NCBI GenBank assembly: GCA_019090225.1
Contig: JAHRWI010000267.1
Coordinates: forward strand, 1-8,187
Direction: 5' to 3'
Origin: Porticoccaceae bacterium
GTDB taxonomy: Bacteria; Pseudomonadota; Gammaproteobacteria; Pseudomonadales; Porticoccaceae
Length of the DNA: 8,187 nt
Shown here piece by piece: positions 1-6,455 of this stretch (its first letter is position 1; each line of letters begins with the position of its first letter). Below the pieces are notes generated by a model. That model was not told where the DNA came from, did not search any database, and saw nothing but the letters and a program-made list of their open reading frames with translations. Position numbers and translations under genes: made by a program.

Positions 1-595
1 ACAGCGGTACCCGCACGTTGTTGCGCATAAAGCTCACCCACTCTTCGTCGAGCACGGCATTATGGGCTACCCGTGTGCCGGGAAAGCGCAGTGCTTCGGA
101 GAAAGTGTCCCGAGCTTCTGGTGCAAAGCCACTAATGGCCGAGCCACCGATGTCCATTAAATGGGCGTTGGAGAAGGTCCAGCCGACCAGTTCGTCGGCA
201 TAAAATATCGGCATTACGATGCCCACATCACCTTGGTGCAACGCACCGCTGGTGTGGGGGTCGTTGCAGATAAAGGCATCGCCGGGATTGATGTCATCCG
301 GTAGACGGGCTTTGGCCACGGCTTCGACACCGCGTCGAGATGAGGCCATGTGTAGAATGATGTAGCCGGAACTGCCGATCTGGTTGAGATCGGCATCAAA
401 GAGCACAGTGGAAAAATCTTTTGATTCGGTGAGCACTGGCGAGCCTGAAGTGCGCAGTAATACCAGGCTCATTTCTGTGGTGATATTGTCAAAGGCCGAA
501 CGGATTACTTCGGCGGTAATTGGATCAAACTCATCGCTGGCGCTTTGGGTCTGTGTGCTATCTGTTGCAGTACTTGTTGTGGTCTGGCTTGTCAT
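1..595 (-). CDS. hyuB: Hydantoinase/oxoprolinase B-type subunit, N-terminal part (runs off left edge)
   Basis: This is the N-terminal 198 codons of a HyuB-family protein; the rest lies outside the window (complete family members are usually 500-600 residues). HyuB proteins pair with HyuA in ATP-dependent hydantoinases, 5-oxoprolinases and acetone or acetophenone carboxylases. Visible family motifs are DPITAEVIRSA (24-34), LLRTSGSPVLTESKDFS (46-62), NDPHTSGALHQGD (111-123) and AHLMDIGG (144-151). The last two correspond to the Asp/His-rich region of the family. The start is the ATG at 593-595, preceded by AGGAG (plus coordinates 604-608) at good spacing. Residues 1-20 are a Ser/Thr/Gln-rich tail ahead of the conserved domain. 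It lies 147 bp downstream of hyuA on the same strand and is probably co-transcribed with it. The family is clear. The substrate is not, because hydrolases and carboxylases share this fold. Confidence 0.9.
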   Translation of the reverse strand, partial: MTSQTTTSTATDSTQTQSASDEFDPITAEVIRSAFDNITTEMSLVLLRTSGSPVLTESKDFSTVLFDADLNQIGSSGYIILHMASSRRGVEAVAKARLPDDINPGDAFICNDPHTSGALHQGDVGIVMPIFYADELVGWTFSNAHLMDIGGSAISGFAPEARDTFSEALRFPGTRVAHNAVLDEEWVSFMRNNVRVPL

Positions 596-674
596 ACTTG
601 TTTCTCCTGCCTCGTCTTTAGACGTAATATTTATCGAGGCGAAATTTATAATTTTTTCGCTTAAGTAATTGCAT

Positions 675-721
675 TCAGTGAACTAACTTTTTTTGTTGGC
701 CTATATCGTTACGTTCACTGA
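675..721. repeat. 9-bp inverted repeat between hyuA and hyuB
   Basis: TCAGTGAAC at 675-683 is perfectly complementary to GTTCACTGA at 713-721, with a 29-nt loop. If one T is bulged, the match extends to CAT(T)CAGTGAAC. It sits in the 147-bp gap between the two hyu genes and could form an intercistronic mRNA hairpin. No T-run follows on the minus strand, so it is not a standard terminator. The adjoining stretch to about 740 loosely resembles the dispersed intergenic repeats ending in CTGTCGAAG that occur in many proteobacteria; that likeness is from memory. Confidence 0.4.
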
Positions 722-742
722 TGCCCTTAGTCTGTCGAAGAT

Positions 743-2833
743 CTAGTCGGCTCGAATCGAGACTCGGAAGTTATTGTATTCATCACGCTTCGCCGTGGCG
801 CTGCGAGGAATATAAATCGTCGTGTCTTTGCAATCGATAACCCCAGGGCCTTCAAAGGTGGTGCCGGGGGTTAATTTGTCGGCATCATAAATGGGTGTTT
901 CTGCCCACTCCTGAGTGTCAGGCAAAAATAACCGCCGAGTCGATAGAATAGCGCCAGAGGCGTCGGAAGGGGGCGCATCAATCGGTTGAATATCGGGTTT
1001 TTGGCGGAGTCCAACGCCGGTAACCACATAGTTCACCAGCATTAAATCTGATTCAGTCCATGCTGTGCCGGGGCCAAATTCCTCCTCGTAGGCGACATCA
1101 AAGACTGGGTTGATGCCGGCACCGAGGTCTTTTTCGACATCGCTTTTTGCCATAGCCATATTCATCTCGGCTAACTGACCCACGTAGCGGAAGTCGCCGC
1201 CGAAGGTAATTTGCATTTCGCCATCGCTAAACCCGGCTTCTTTTAAATCCGCACGGATGAGTTGTTCCAGGCGATCACGAGTGGCCATCATGTGCCCGTA
1301 GCCGTCTTCCTCGCCGACCAGCCAGCCGATGGTGGCTGATTCTCTACGGATGTAATCGGCTTCAAGCAAACCGTAGGCCGAGAAGGCTGAGCTTTGGCCG
1401 GGGATGATCATATCGGTGATGCCGAGCTTCTGACACATCGAGGCGCTGAACACGGGCAATGCTCCGCCATAAGCGATAAAGGTACATTTCCGTGGATCAC
1501 GACCACGGCTCACTGAAAGCTCCCGCAGAGCGTTGGCCATATTGGCGACCACCAATGAATAGGCTCCAGCAGCAGTGCGAGTAGCATCCCAGCCGAGGGC
1601 ATTGCCGACTTTTTCTTCCAGAGCATTTTTCGCAGCGTCAAGATCCAGTTCGTATTCACCTCCCAGGTAGTTGTCTGGATCAATAAAACCCATCACCGCC
1701 ATGCAGTCAGTCACTGTCGGTTCGGTGCCGCCGCGACCTGAACAAACCGGCCCGGGCATAGAGCCTGCGCTCTGTGGGCCAACCTGGGGAATACCCCGAG
1801 AATCGAGATGGATAATGCTGCCGCCACCGGCTCCGATAGAGTCGATATCGAGCAGACTCAGTGCGGTATCGAAGCGGCCGATAGTGCAACGTTGTACGAC
1901 TTTGGGTTGCTGGTTATGAATCAGTATGGAGTCAAAGCTGGTGCCGCCCATATCGCCGCACAGCACTTCGTCCAGACCGTAGCGTTTGGCTAATGCTGCG
2001 GAGCCGACCGCGCCGCCAGCTGGCCCGGAGCTATACAGCTGAATGGGTACCTGCTTGACGACTTCTTCAGTGAGTACGCCGCCAAGACCATTAAAGAATT
2101 CGAGGGCGCGATCATAACCTCGGGCGCGTAAGCCTTTGGCTACGGTTTCTACAAAGCCTTTAACCGGGGGTTGCACATAACAGTTCAAAATAGCGGTTTG
2201 CCAGCGTTCAAACTCACGAAACACCGAGGCCACGGAGATAGATTGAGTGACAAAAATATCGGGTGCCACGCGCTTGATAATATCTTCGGCTTCCTGCTCG
2301 TGAGAGCCATTAGCGGTGCTCCAGAGGAAGCAGACAGCGATGCAGTCAACACCCAGGCCGACCAGGCGACGGACTTCTTTTTCTACCTGCACATGATCCA
2401 GGGCGACAATAACTTCTCCATCCCGATCGATACGTTCGTCGATTTCAGAGACAAATTCCTGGGGTACCAGGCGGGGTAAGTTGCGTTGCAGATGGTCGTC
2501 CCGGACGTTCATACGGGCACCGCGGCCAACGCGCAGAATGTCGGAAAAGCCCCCGGTCACTAATACACCGACCTTGGCACCTTTCAGTTCGGTCAGGGAG
2601 TTGGTCACAATGGTGTTGCCGTTAACGAAAGCGCGACAATGCCTGGACAGCAAGTCATCCACAGAAATATCAATAATTTTTGAGACATTGGTCAGGGCGT
2701 TAAATATCCCCACAGAATAATCATCGTGGGTGGTCAGCGCTTTTGCCCGAACAATATTGGTGCCCTGTACCGCACATAAATCTGTATGCGTACCGCCCAC
2801 ATCAATGCCAATACTAATTTCACTTGCTGTCAT
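743..2833 (-). CDS. hyuA: Hydantoinase/oxoprolinase A-type subunit (ATPase-fold), HyuA family
   Basis: A complete 696-residue protein, close to the usual HyuA length. The family uses an ASKHA (actin-like) ATPase fold to activate an amide or a ketone enol by phosphorylation, and works with HyuB. Visible in order: the phosphate-1 loop IGIDVGGTHTD (8-18), an N-terminal Hydant_A_N-like domain to about 190, SSGPAGGAVG (268-277), the phosphate-2 motif CGDMGGTSFD (292-301), DIDSIGAGGGSI (329-340), the signature VGPQSAGSMPGP followed by GRGGTEPTVTD (351-376), SRGRDPRKC (442-450), and a C-terminal beta-rich domain from about 500. The segment GGALPVFS (456-463) departs from the GGAGPLHA usual in the family. 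The ATG at 2831-2833 is preceded by GGAG (2841-2844) with a 7-nt gap. It is the first gene of a minus-strand unit with hyuB and is divergent from the SDR gene. Hydantoinase, oxoprolinase, caprolactamase and acetophenone-carboxylase roles cannot be told apart here. Confidence 0.93.
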   Translation of the reverse strand: MTASEISIGIDVGGTHTDLCAVQGTNIVRAKALTTHDDYSVGIFNALTNVSKIIDISVDDLLSRHCRAFVNGNTIVTNSLTELKGAKVGVLVTGGFSDILRVGRGARMNVRDDHLQRNLPRLVPQEFVSEIDERIDRDGEVIVALDHVQVEKEVRRLVGLGVDCIAVCFLWSTANGSHEQEAEDIIKRVAPDIFVTQSISVASVFREFERWQTAILNCYVQPPVKGFVETVAKGLRARGYDRALEFFNGLGGVLTEEVVKQVPIQLYSSGPAGGAVGSAALAKRYGLDEVLCGDMGGTSFDSILIHNQQPKVVQRCTIGRFDTALSLLDIDSIGAGGGSIIHLDSRGIPQVGPQSAGSMPGPVCSGRGGTEPTVTDCMAVMGFIDPDNYLGGEYELDLDAAKNALEEKVGNALGWDATRTAAGAYSLVVANMANALRELSVSRGRDPRKCTFIAYGGALPVFSASMCQKLGITDMIIPGQSSAFSAYGLLEADYIRRESATIGWLVGEEDGYGHMMATRDRLEQLIRADLKEAGFSDGEMQITFGGDFRYVGQLAEMNMAMAKSDVEKDLGAGINPVFDVAYEEEFGPGTAWTESDLMLVNYVVTGVGLRQKPDIQPIDAPPSDASGAILSTRRLFLPDTQEWAETPIYDADKLTPGTTFEGPGVIDCKDTTIYIPRSATAKRDEYNNFRVSIRAD

Positions 2834-3164
2834 TACTTCACTCCATTTTTAGAATAGTTAAAAAGTTAGTCTGAGGTGCTGGATTTAGACCCGAACCGGG
2901 CTTGAGCAAGGCAGCAGAATTTGTTATCGATTTGTTCTGCTTGCCGTGGATTGCAATATTAGTCAGTCCGCAATTAGAGGGTTTTTTACGAATTCGCGCA
3001 AGTAGAGAATTATCGGAGACAAATATTACGCCTGAGATGGTCTAAATATCAGCTATCGAGTTAGCGTTTTCTGGTTCTGACAAGCGCTTAGGAAACTACT
3101 GGACTGAGAGCCGTGGTAAGTGCAAAAATCCATGTTCAATAGAAACTATTAATGAGGAAAGATT
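2834..3164. other. Divergent intergenic control region between hyuA and the SDR gene
   Basis: This 331-bp stretch contains no credible reading frame and must hold the promoters for both the minus-strand hyu genes and the plus-strand SDR gene. It is AT-rich in places and includes the imperfect dyad at 2910-2945, a short CCCG/CGGG hairpin at 2890-2900 and a 5-bp AATAG/CTATT hairpin at 3138-3150 just ahead of the SDR ribosome site. I found no convincing sigma-70 -35/-10 pair or sigma-54 GG/GC element on either strand, so the start points are unassigned. No regulator gene lies inside the window. Confidence 0.6.
2910..2945. promoter_or_regulatory. Imperfect dyad, possible operator upstream of hyuA
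   Basis: AGCAGAA (2913-2919) is repeated inverted as TTCTGCT (2935-2941). The arms extend outward to GGC (2910-2912) and GCC (2943-2945) if one T is bulged. The 15-bp centre contains the palindrome ATCGAT (2926-2931). It lies about 80-110 bp upstream of hyuA in the divergent region, a reasonable place for a regulator site. I do not recognise the regulator family, and a chance dyad is possible. Confidence 0.3.
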
Positions 3165-3920
3165 ATGTCCAGTTTAGAAGGCAAGGTAATACTGGTGACA
3201 GGAGCAGCACGGGGGCAGGGCGAAGCGGAAGCAAGACTATTTGCCGAACGCGGTGCCGAGGTTGTGGTTTGTGATGTATTACACGAACAGGCACAACAGG
3301 TCGCTGCAGATATCGGTGATTCGGCACGGGCCATTGAGCTCGATGTCTCGGATCCAAATGCCTGGCAGTCGGCGGTCGAAGAGACAGTATCGACTTTCGG
3401 TAAGCTTACTGGCCTGGTCAACAATGCCGCTATCGCAGGGATAAAACCCTTTGATGAGCTGTCACCCGATGATTACATGAATGTAATTAAAATTAACCAG
3501 CTAGGTGTGTTTCTGGGCATGAAAGCAGTCGTTGAATCGATGAAGGCTGCGGGCGGTGGTGCGATTGTCAACATATCGTCCATTGCAGGCATGGGCGGCA
3601 TGATGGGCGGTGTCGCTTATTGCGCCAGTAAGTTTGCGGTTCGTGGCATGACCAAGGCAGCAGCCATGGAGCTGGGCCAACATAATATCCGCGTCAACTC
3701 GCTGCATCCCGGCGGTGTACTGACTGCTATGGTCACCGAAGCGGGCTTAACAGGAGATGTCGCCAACGAGGTGTTTAGTGGCGTACCCCTGGGAAGAATC
3801 GCACAACCGCGAGAAATGGCGACCCTGGCAGCTTATTTACTTTCTGATGATAGCTCCTATTCAACGGGTTCTGAGTTTATGGCAGATGGCGGTATGACCG
3901 CCGGCTTTTCACTGGCTTGA
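3165..3920 (+). CDS. Classical short-chain dehydrogenase/reductase (NAD type, hydroxysteroid-dehydrogenase-like)
   Basis: A 251-residue classical SDR, the normal length for the family. It should catalyse reversible NAD-linked oxidation of a secondary alcohol. The cofactor loop is TGAARGQG (12-19). Asp37 at the end of strand 2 favours NAD(H) over NADP(H). NNAA is at 86-89 and the structural Asn at 111. The catalytic triad Ser139 (NISSIAG), Tyr152 and Lys156 (YCASK) follows. The spacing of the triad is that of 3-alpha/20-beta-hydroxysteroid dehydrogenases, but this group also contains glucose, cyclohexanol and 3-hydroxyacyl-CoA dehydrogenases. HPGGV (181-185) and the C-terminal DGGMTAG are typical. 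The ATG at 3165 has GAGGA at 3154-3158. It is a single-gene unit ending in the terminator at 3973-4000. The substrate is unknown; an alcohol-to-ketone step beside the hyu genes is inferred. Confidence 0.93.
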   Translation: MSSLEGKVILVTGAARGQGEAEARLFAERGAEVVVCDVLHEQAQQVAADIGDSARAIELDVSDPNAWQSAVEETVSTFGKLTGLVNNAAIAGIKPFDELSPDDYMNVIKINQLGVFLGMKAVVESMKAAGGGAIVNISSIAGMGGMMGGVAYCASKFAVRGMTKAAAMELGQHNIRVNSLHPGGVLTAMVTEAGLTGDVANEVFSGVPLGRIAQPREMATLAAYLLSDDSSYSTGSEFMADGGMTAGFSLA

Positions 3921-3972
3921 TGCTTTAAAGCGACGTTCCAACGCTGATTCGCTGCTGAGTGAACAGCTAAAT

Positions 3973-4000
3973 AAAAGCCCCGGTGACTGCCGGGGTTTTT
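3973..4000 (+). terminator. Rho-independent terminator after the SDR gene
   Basis: CCCCGG (3978-3983) and CCGGGG (3990-3995) form a GC-rich stem around the 6-nt loop TGACTG, followed by TTTTT (3996-4000). Four A residues upstream (3973-3976) pair with the T-run, so it could also act on the minus strand. It starts about 50 bp after the SDR stop codon and separates that gene from the alcohol dehydrogenase. Confidence 0.9.
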
Positions 4001-4044
4001 GCTATTTTGGAATCTACTTTACTTCTTGTTGGCTAAGGTCTATT

Positions 4045-4104
4045 TATAAGAACCATACACTTGGTTGGTGGCGGGAAACCTGTCGGGCTATGCCTGTCTA
4101 CAGG
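4045..4104 (+). promoter_or_regulatory. Leader of the alcohol dehydrogenase: -10-like hexamer and two short dyads
   Basis: After the upstream terminator the next gene needs its own promoter. TATAAG (4045-4050) is a plausible -10 element, with only a weak -35 (CTTCTT, 4022-4027, 17-bp spacer). Immediately after it come AACCA-N6-TGGTT (4051-4066) and CCTGT-CT-ACAGG (4093-4104), both short inverted repeats of operator-like geometry. Each is short enough to arise by chance. Confidence 0.25.
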
Positions 4105-4154
4105 ACTTTCTCTGTTGAGCTAAGTAACGACAATAAAAACAGGAGAACTAGAAG

Positions 4155-5231
4155 ATGCGCGCAGCCATTATGCGAGACTCAAAAATCGTTGTTGACGACA
4201 TTTCAGCGCCGACACCGGGGCCCGGAGAGGTGCTGGTCAAAACCCTGGCCTGCGGTATTTGCGGGTCGGATTTACACACTTTGGCTCATGGCCACCAGAT
4301 GGTGGAAATGTCCCGAGAAACAGACGGCTTGTTTGATATGGATCTGAGCCGAGACGTAGTGATGGGTCATGAGTTCTGTGGAGAAATTCTTGACTACGGG
4401 CCGGATACCACCGGCAAGCTGGCCGTGGGTACCAAGGTGTGCGCCATGCCCATTTTAATGCGCGGTGGCAAACTGGCTACAGTGGGTTACTCCAACGATG
4501 CGCCTGGGGGTTACGGGCAGCAAATGGTTTTGCTGGAGTCGATGCTATTGCCGGTCACTAATGGGCTGGCTACGGATCTAGCTGCTCTTACCGAGCCTAT
4601 GGCGGTGGGCTATCACACCGTAGAAATGGCGCGCCTGCAAAGCGATGAGGTGCCGCTGGTGATTGGCTGTGGCCCGGTGGGTCTGGCGGTTATTACCGCG
4701 CTCAAACTGAAAGGCGTAGGCCCGATAATCGCCGCTGATTTTAGTCCGGCGCGTAGAAAGTTAGCCGAGCAGGTGGGGGCGGATGTGGTCGTCGATCCCG
4801 GTGTTAATTCCCCTTACGATACCTGGAATGATATGGCCCTGGTGGACAAGGTGGGCGATTCCAGCAATCCCTTTGACACTGGCCCGAAGACCCGCCAGGG
4901 AGTTTATTTCGAGTGCGTGGGGGTGCCAGGTGTTATTGAACAGATGATTGTCGGGGCGCCCAGAGGCTGCCGCATTGTTGTCGTGGGCCTGTGCATGGAG
5001 GAAGATCAGTTCATGCCTTACCGGGCTATCAGCAAAGAAATTAACCTTCAGTTTGTGCTGGGCTATGGCGGTGATGAGTTTGCCAGTGTTTTGCACAACA
5101 TTGCTGAAGGCAAGGTCAATGTCGAGCCATTGATTACTGGTAAGGTGGGACTTGATGGCGTTGCCGGTGCGTTTAAGGATCTGGGCGACCCGGAAAGACA
5201 TGCCAAGATATTGGTCGAGCCCTGGCGGTGA
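4155..5231 (+). CDS. Zinc-type medium-chain alcohol dehydrogenase lacking the structural-zinc cysteines
   Basis: A 358-residue MDR-superfamily oxidoreductase, normal length. It should oxidise an alcohol with NAD. The catalytic-zinc set is visible: Cys36 in CGICGSD, His72-Glu73 in GHEFCG, and Glu147 in TEPMAVG. The Rossmann motif is GCGPVG (171-176), and Asp195 after strand 2 indicates NAD preference. The loop that holds four cysteines for structural zinc in classical ADHs (about 96-122 here, with MRGGK and GYSNDAPGGYG) keeps only one Cys, so this site is absent. Residues 219-247 form an extra Asp/Asn-rich segment inside the cofactor domain. The ATG at 4155 follows AGGAGA (4141-4146), a slightly long spacing. 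No terminator is evident after it, and the MaoC pair begins 190 bp downstream, so read-through is possible. The substrate is unassigned; formaldehyde, threonine and class-I ADH labels are not supported. Confidence 0.9.
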   Translation: MRAAIMRDSKIVVDDISAPTPGPGEVLVKTLACGICGSDLHTLAHGHQMVEMSRETDGLFDMDLSRDVVMGHEFCGEILDYGPDTTGKLAVGTKVCAMPILMRGGKLATVGYSNDAPGGYGQQMVLLESMLLPVTNGLATDLAALTEPMAVGYHTVEMARLQSDEVPLVIGCGPVGLAVITALKLKGVGPIIAADFSPARRKLAEQVGADVVVDPGVNSPYDTWNDMALVDKVGDSSNPFDTGPKTRQGVYFECVGVPGVIEQMIVGAPRGCRIVVVGLCMEEDQFMPYRAISKEINLQFVLGYGGDEFASVLHNIAEGKVNVEPLITGKVGLDGVAGAFKDLGDPERHAKILVEPWR

Positions 5232-5325
5232 TAAATCTGTATGGCCGGGTAATTGTTCCCGTTCTATCAAGGAAATCCCCGGAGCCATAGAATTCAGCAC
5301 AAGCGTGGTTTATCCTGCGGCACAC

Positions 5326-5335
5326 TGAATATTCA
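5326..5335. promoter_or_regulatory. 10-bp perfect palindrome upstream of the MaoC pair
   Basis: TGAATATTCA is self-complementary. It lies about 90 bp before the first MaoC start and just upstream of the tandem repeats. It could be a dimeric-regulator half-site cluster, but a palindrome this short in AT-rich DNA may be chance. Confidence 0.2.
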
Positions 5336-5345
5336 TTACTGTCTA

Positions 5346-5402
5346 TTAACGAACGAACACTTAAAACTATTTAACCGACACTTAAATTAACCGATACTTA
5401 AA
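5346..5402. repeat. Tandem 16-bp repeats ahead of the MaoC pair
   Basis: Two directly abutting copies, TTAACCGACACTTAAA (5371-5386) and TTAACCGATACTTAAA (5387-5402), differ at one base. A third, degenerate copy at 5346-5365 carries an extra GAAC (TTAACGAACGAACACTTAAA). They end 9 bp before the ribosome binding site AGGAG at 5411-5415, so they lie in the promoter or 5' leader of the MaoC genes. They could be iterated regulator sites or a slippage-prone microrepeat. I know of no regulator with this site. Confidence 0.75.
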
Positions 5403-5421
5403 TCACAAAAAGGAGAAGCTA

Positions 5422-5943
5422 ATGGCCGAGTTCAAGTTTCCAGTCGATGCCAGCCAGATCATGTTGTTTGCCCGCGCAGTGGGGGACGATAACCCCGTCT
5501 ATCACGATGCCGAATACGCTAAGGGCACAGAGCCAGGAAGCGTTGTTGCACCACCCACGTTTGTGCAGGCCAGTTCTCAGTACGATCCTAAGTTTGCTTT
5601 ACGTCCGGTGATTGGTCAGCCATGGTTTGGTTCGGGTAAAGACGCCACTGGTCTCAAACCAAAAGAGAAAAAGGCCGGTGACGGTGAGAAAAAAGACAGC
5701 GGTGGTAGCAGCGCCCGCATGCTCCACGCTGAGCAACAATATGTTTATCACAAGCCGATCTGTCCTGGCGATGACCTGACTGTCACCACCAAACGTGGTA
5801 AGAGTTGGGAAAAAGAAGGCCGTCGTGGCGGCACCATGTCATTTAGCGAAGTGATTACCGAATATCGGGATCAAAGTGGTGAGTTGGTGGTGACTGCAAC
5901 GTCGGTCGGTGTCACTACAGGTAAAGCGGTATCGCAAGACTAA
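5422..5943 (+). CDS. MaoC-like hot-dog protein, probable non-catalytic subunit of an enoyl-CoA hydratase (HadA/HadC-like)
   Basis: A 173-residue single hot-dog domain of the MaoC N-terminal / FAS1-dehydratase-like type. In two-subunit (R)-hydratases such as mycobacterial HadAB, this half binds the acyl chain while the partner supplies catalysis. GDDNPVYHD (21-29) occupies the place of the catalytic motif, but the position of the essential His holds Tyr27, as expected for a non-catalytic subunit. VVAPPTFV (41-48) and LHAEQQYVYHKPICPGDDL (101-119) are typical of the family. Residues 70-98 are an unusual Gly/Lys/Ser-rich, probably disordered insert. The ATG at 5422 has AGGAG at 5411-5415. The catalytic partner follows 89 bp downstream. 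The acyl-CoA substrate is unknown; a role in side-chain or branched-acid degradation is inferred. Confidence 0.85.
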   Translation: MAEFKFPVDASQIMLFARAVGDDNPVYHDAEYAKGTEPGSVVAPPTFVQASSQYDPKFALRPVIGQPWFGSGKDATGLKPKEKKAGDGEKKDSGGSSARMLHAEQQYVYHKPICPGDDLTVTTKRGKSWEKEGRRGGTMSFSEVITEYRDQSGELVVTATSVGVTTGKAVSQD

Positions 5944-5992
5944 TACCGTCTCGCCTAAAACCAGTAAACAAAGATATTCAAGATACGAAAAA

Positions 5993-6007
5993 TCGACTTA
6001 TTGTCGA
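5993..6007 (+). repeat. Small hairpin between the two MaoC genes
   Basis: TCGAC (5993-5997) and GTCGA (6003-6007) form a 5-bp stem with loop TTATT in the 89-bp gap between the two MaoC genes, 13 nt before the second ribosome site. It has no T-run, so it is not a terminator. A weak processing or translation-tuning element is possible. Confidence 0.2.
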
Positions 6008-6032
6008 ATAACAGCATTCAGGAGAGAACAAC

Positions 6033-6455
6033 ATGGCACTTAAAGCCAGTGAATTAAAAGTCGGTGATACTCATCAGCAACAAGTGGCAGAAAACCTGTC
6101 GCGAACCCAAATCGTTCAATACGCAGGTGCGTCCGGCGATTACATGCCTTTGCACACCGACGAGCGATACGCCAAAGAAGTCGCCGGATATCCCGGTGTC
6201 TTCGCCCACGGGATGTTATCCATGGGAGCCACCGGCGTGATGCTGACCGACTGGGTAGGTGATGGTCGACTGACTAAATACAGCGCTCGTTTCACCCGTC
6301 AGGTTTGGCCGGGCGATGATTTGATCGCTAAAGCAACGGTCACCGAAATCCACGAAGAAGATGGCCATCAGGTCGTAGAGCTGGATCTTGTAACAGTGAA
6401 TCAGGATGATCAGCCAGTGATTGCTGGTAAAGCGACTGCGCGGATCGATGCCTAA
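6033..6455 (+). CDS. MaoC family dehydratase, probable catalytic subunit (HadB-like)
   Basis: A 140-residue single hot-dog hydratase that adds water across trans-2-enoyl-CoA (or the reverse), usually giving the 3R-hydroxyacyl product. The hydratase-2 motif is intact: SGDYMPLHTD (34-43) with Asp36 and His41 as the catalytic pair, the same positions I recall for mycobacterial HadB. YPGVFAHGM (53-61) and the C-terminal FTRQVWPGDDL (87-97) are family hallmarks. The ATG at 6033 follows AGGAGA (6020-6025) with a 7-nt gap. Same strand and close spacing suggest co-transcription with the upstream gene and a heterodimer. The gene is followed directly by two hairpins. A role in fatty-acid synthesis is less likely because no FAS or mycolate genes are nearby. 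Confidence 0.9.
   Translation: MALKASELKVGDTHQQQVAENLSRTQIVQYAGASGDYMPLHTDERYAKEVAGYPGVFAHGMLSMGATGVMLTDWVGDGRLTKYSARFTRQVWPGDDLIAKATVTEIHEEDGHQVVELDLVTVNQDDQPVIAGKATARIDA

Noticed and set aside
384..668. 94-residue plus-strand frame with a hydrophobic stretch, resembling a small membrane protein
   Set aside because: It is antisense to the hyuB N-terminus and the intercistronic gap. The hydrophobic run comes from the complement of the Ser/Thr/Gln-rich hyuB tail.
2171..2479. 102-residue plus-strand frame inside hyuA
   Set aside because: It is a shadow of the well-supported hyuA frame, with no ribosome site or family resemblance.
4090..4347. 85-residue plus-strand frame overlapping the alcohol dehydrogenase start
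   Set aside because: It is out of frame with the dehydrogenase, Arg/Trp-rich with no family likeness, and overlaps a gene with strong evidence.
4761..5300. 179-residue open frame on the minus strand
   Set aside because: It lies antisense across the zinc alcohol dehydrogenase, whose frame has clear catalytic motifs. The antisense product shows no recognisable domain.
5346..5402. Tandem repeats considered as a CRISPR-like array
   Set aside because: The units are 16 bp, abut without spacers, and number only two or three. No cas genes are present.
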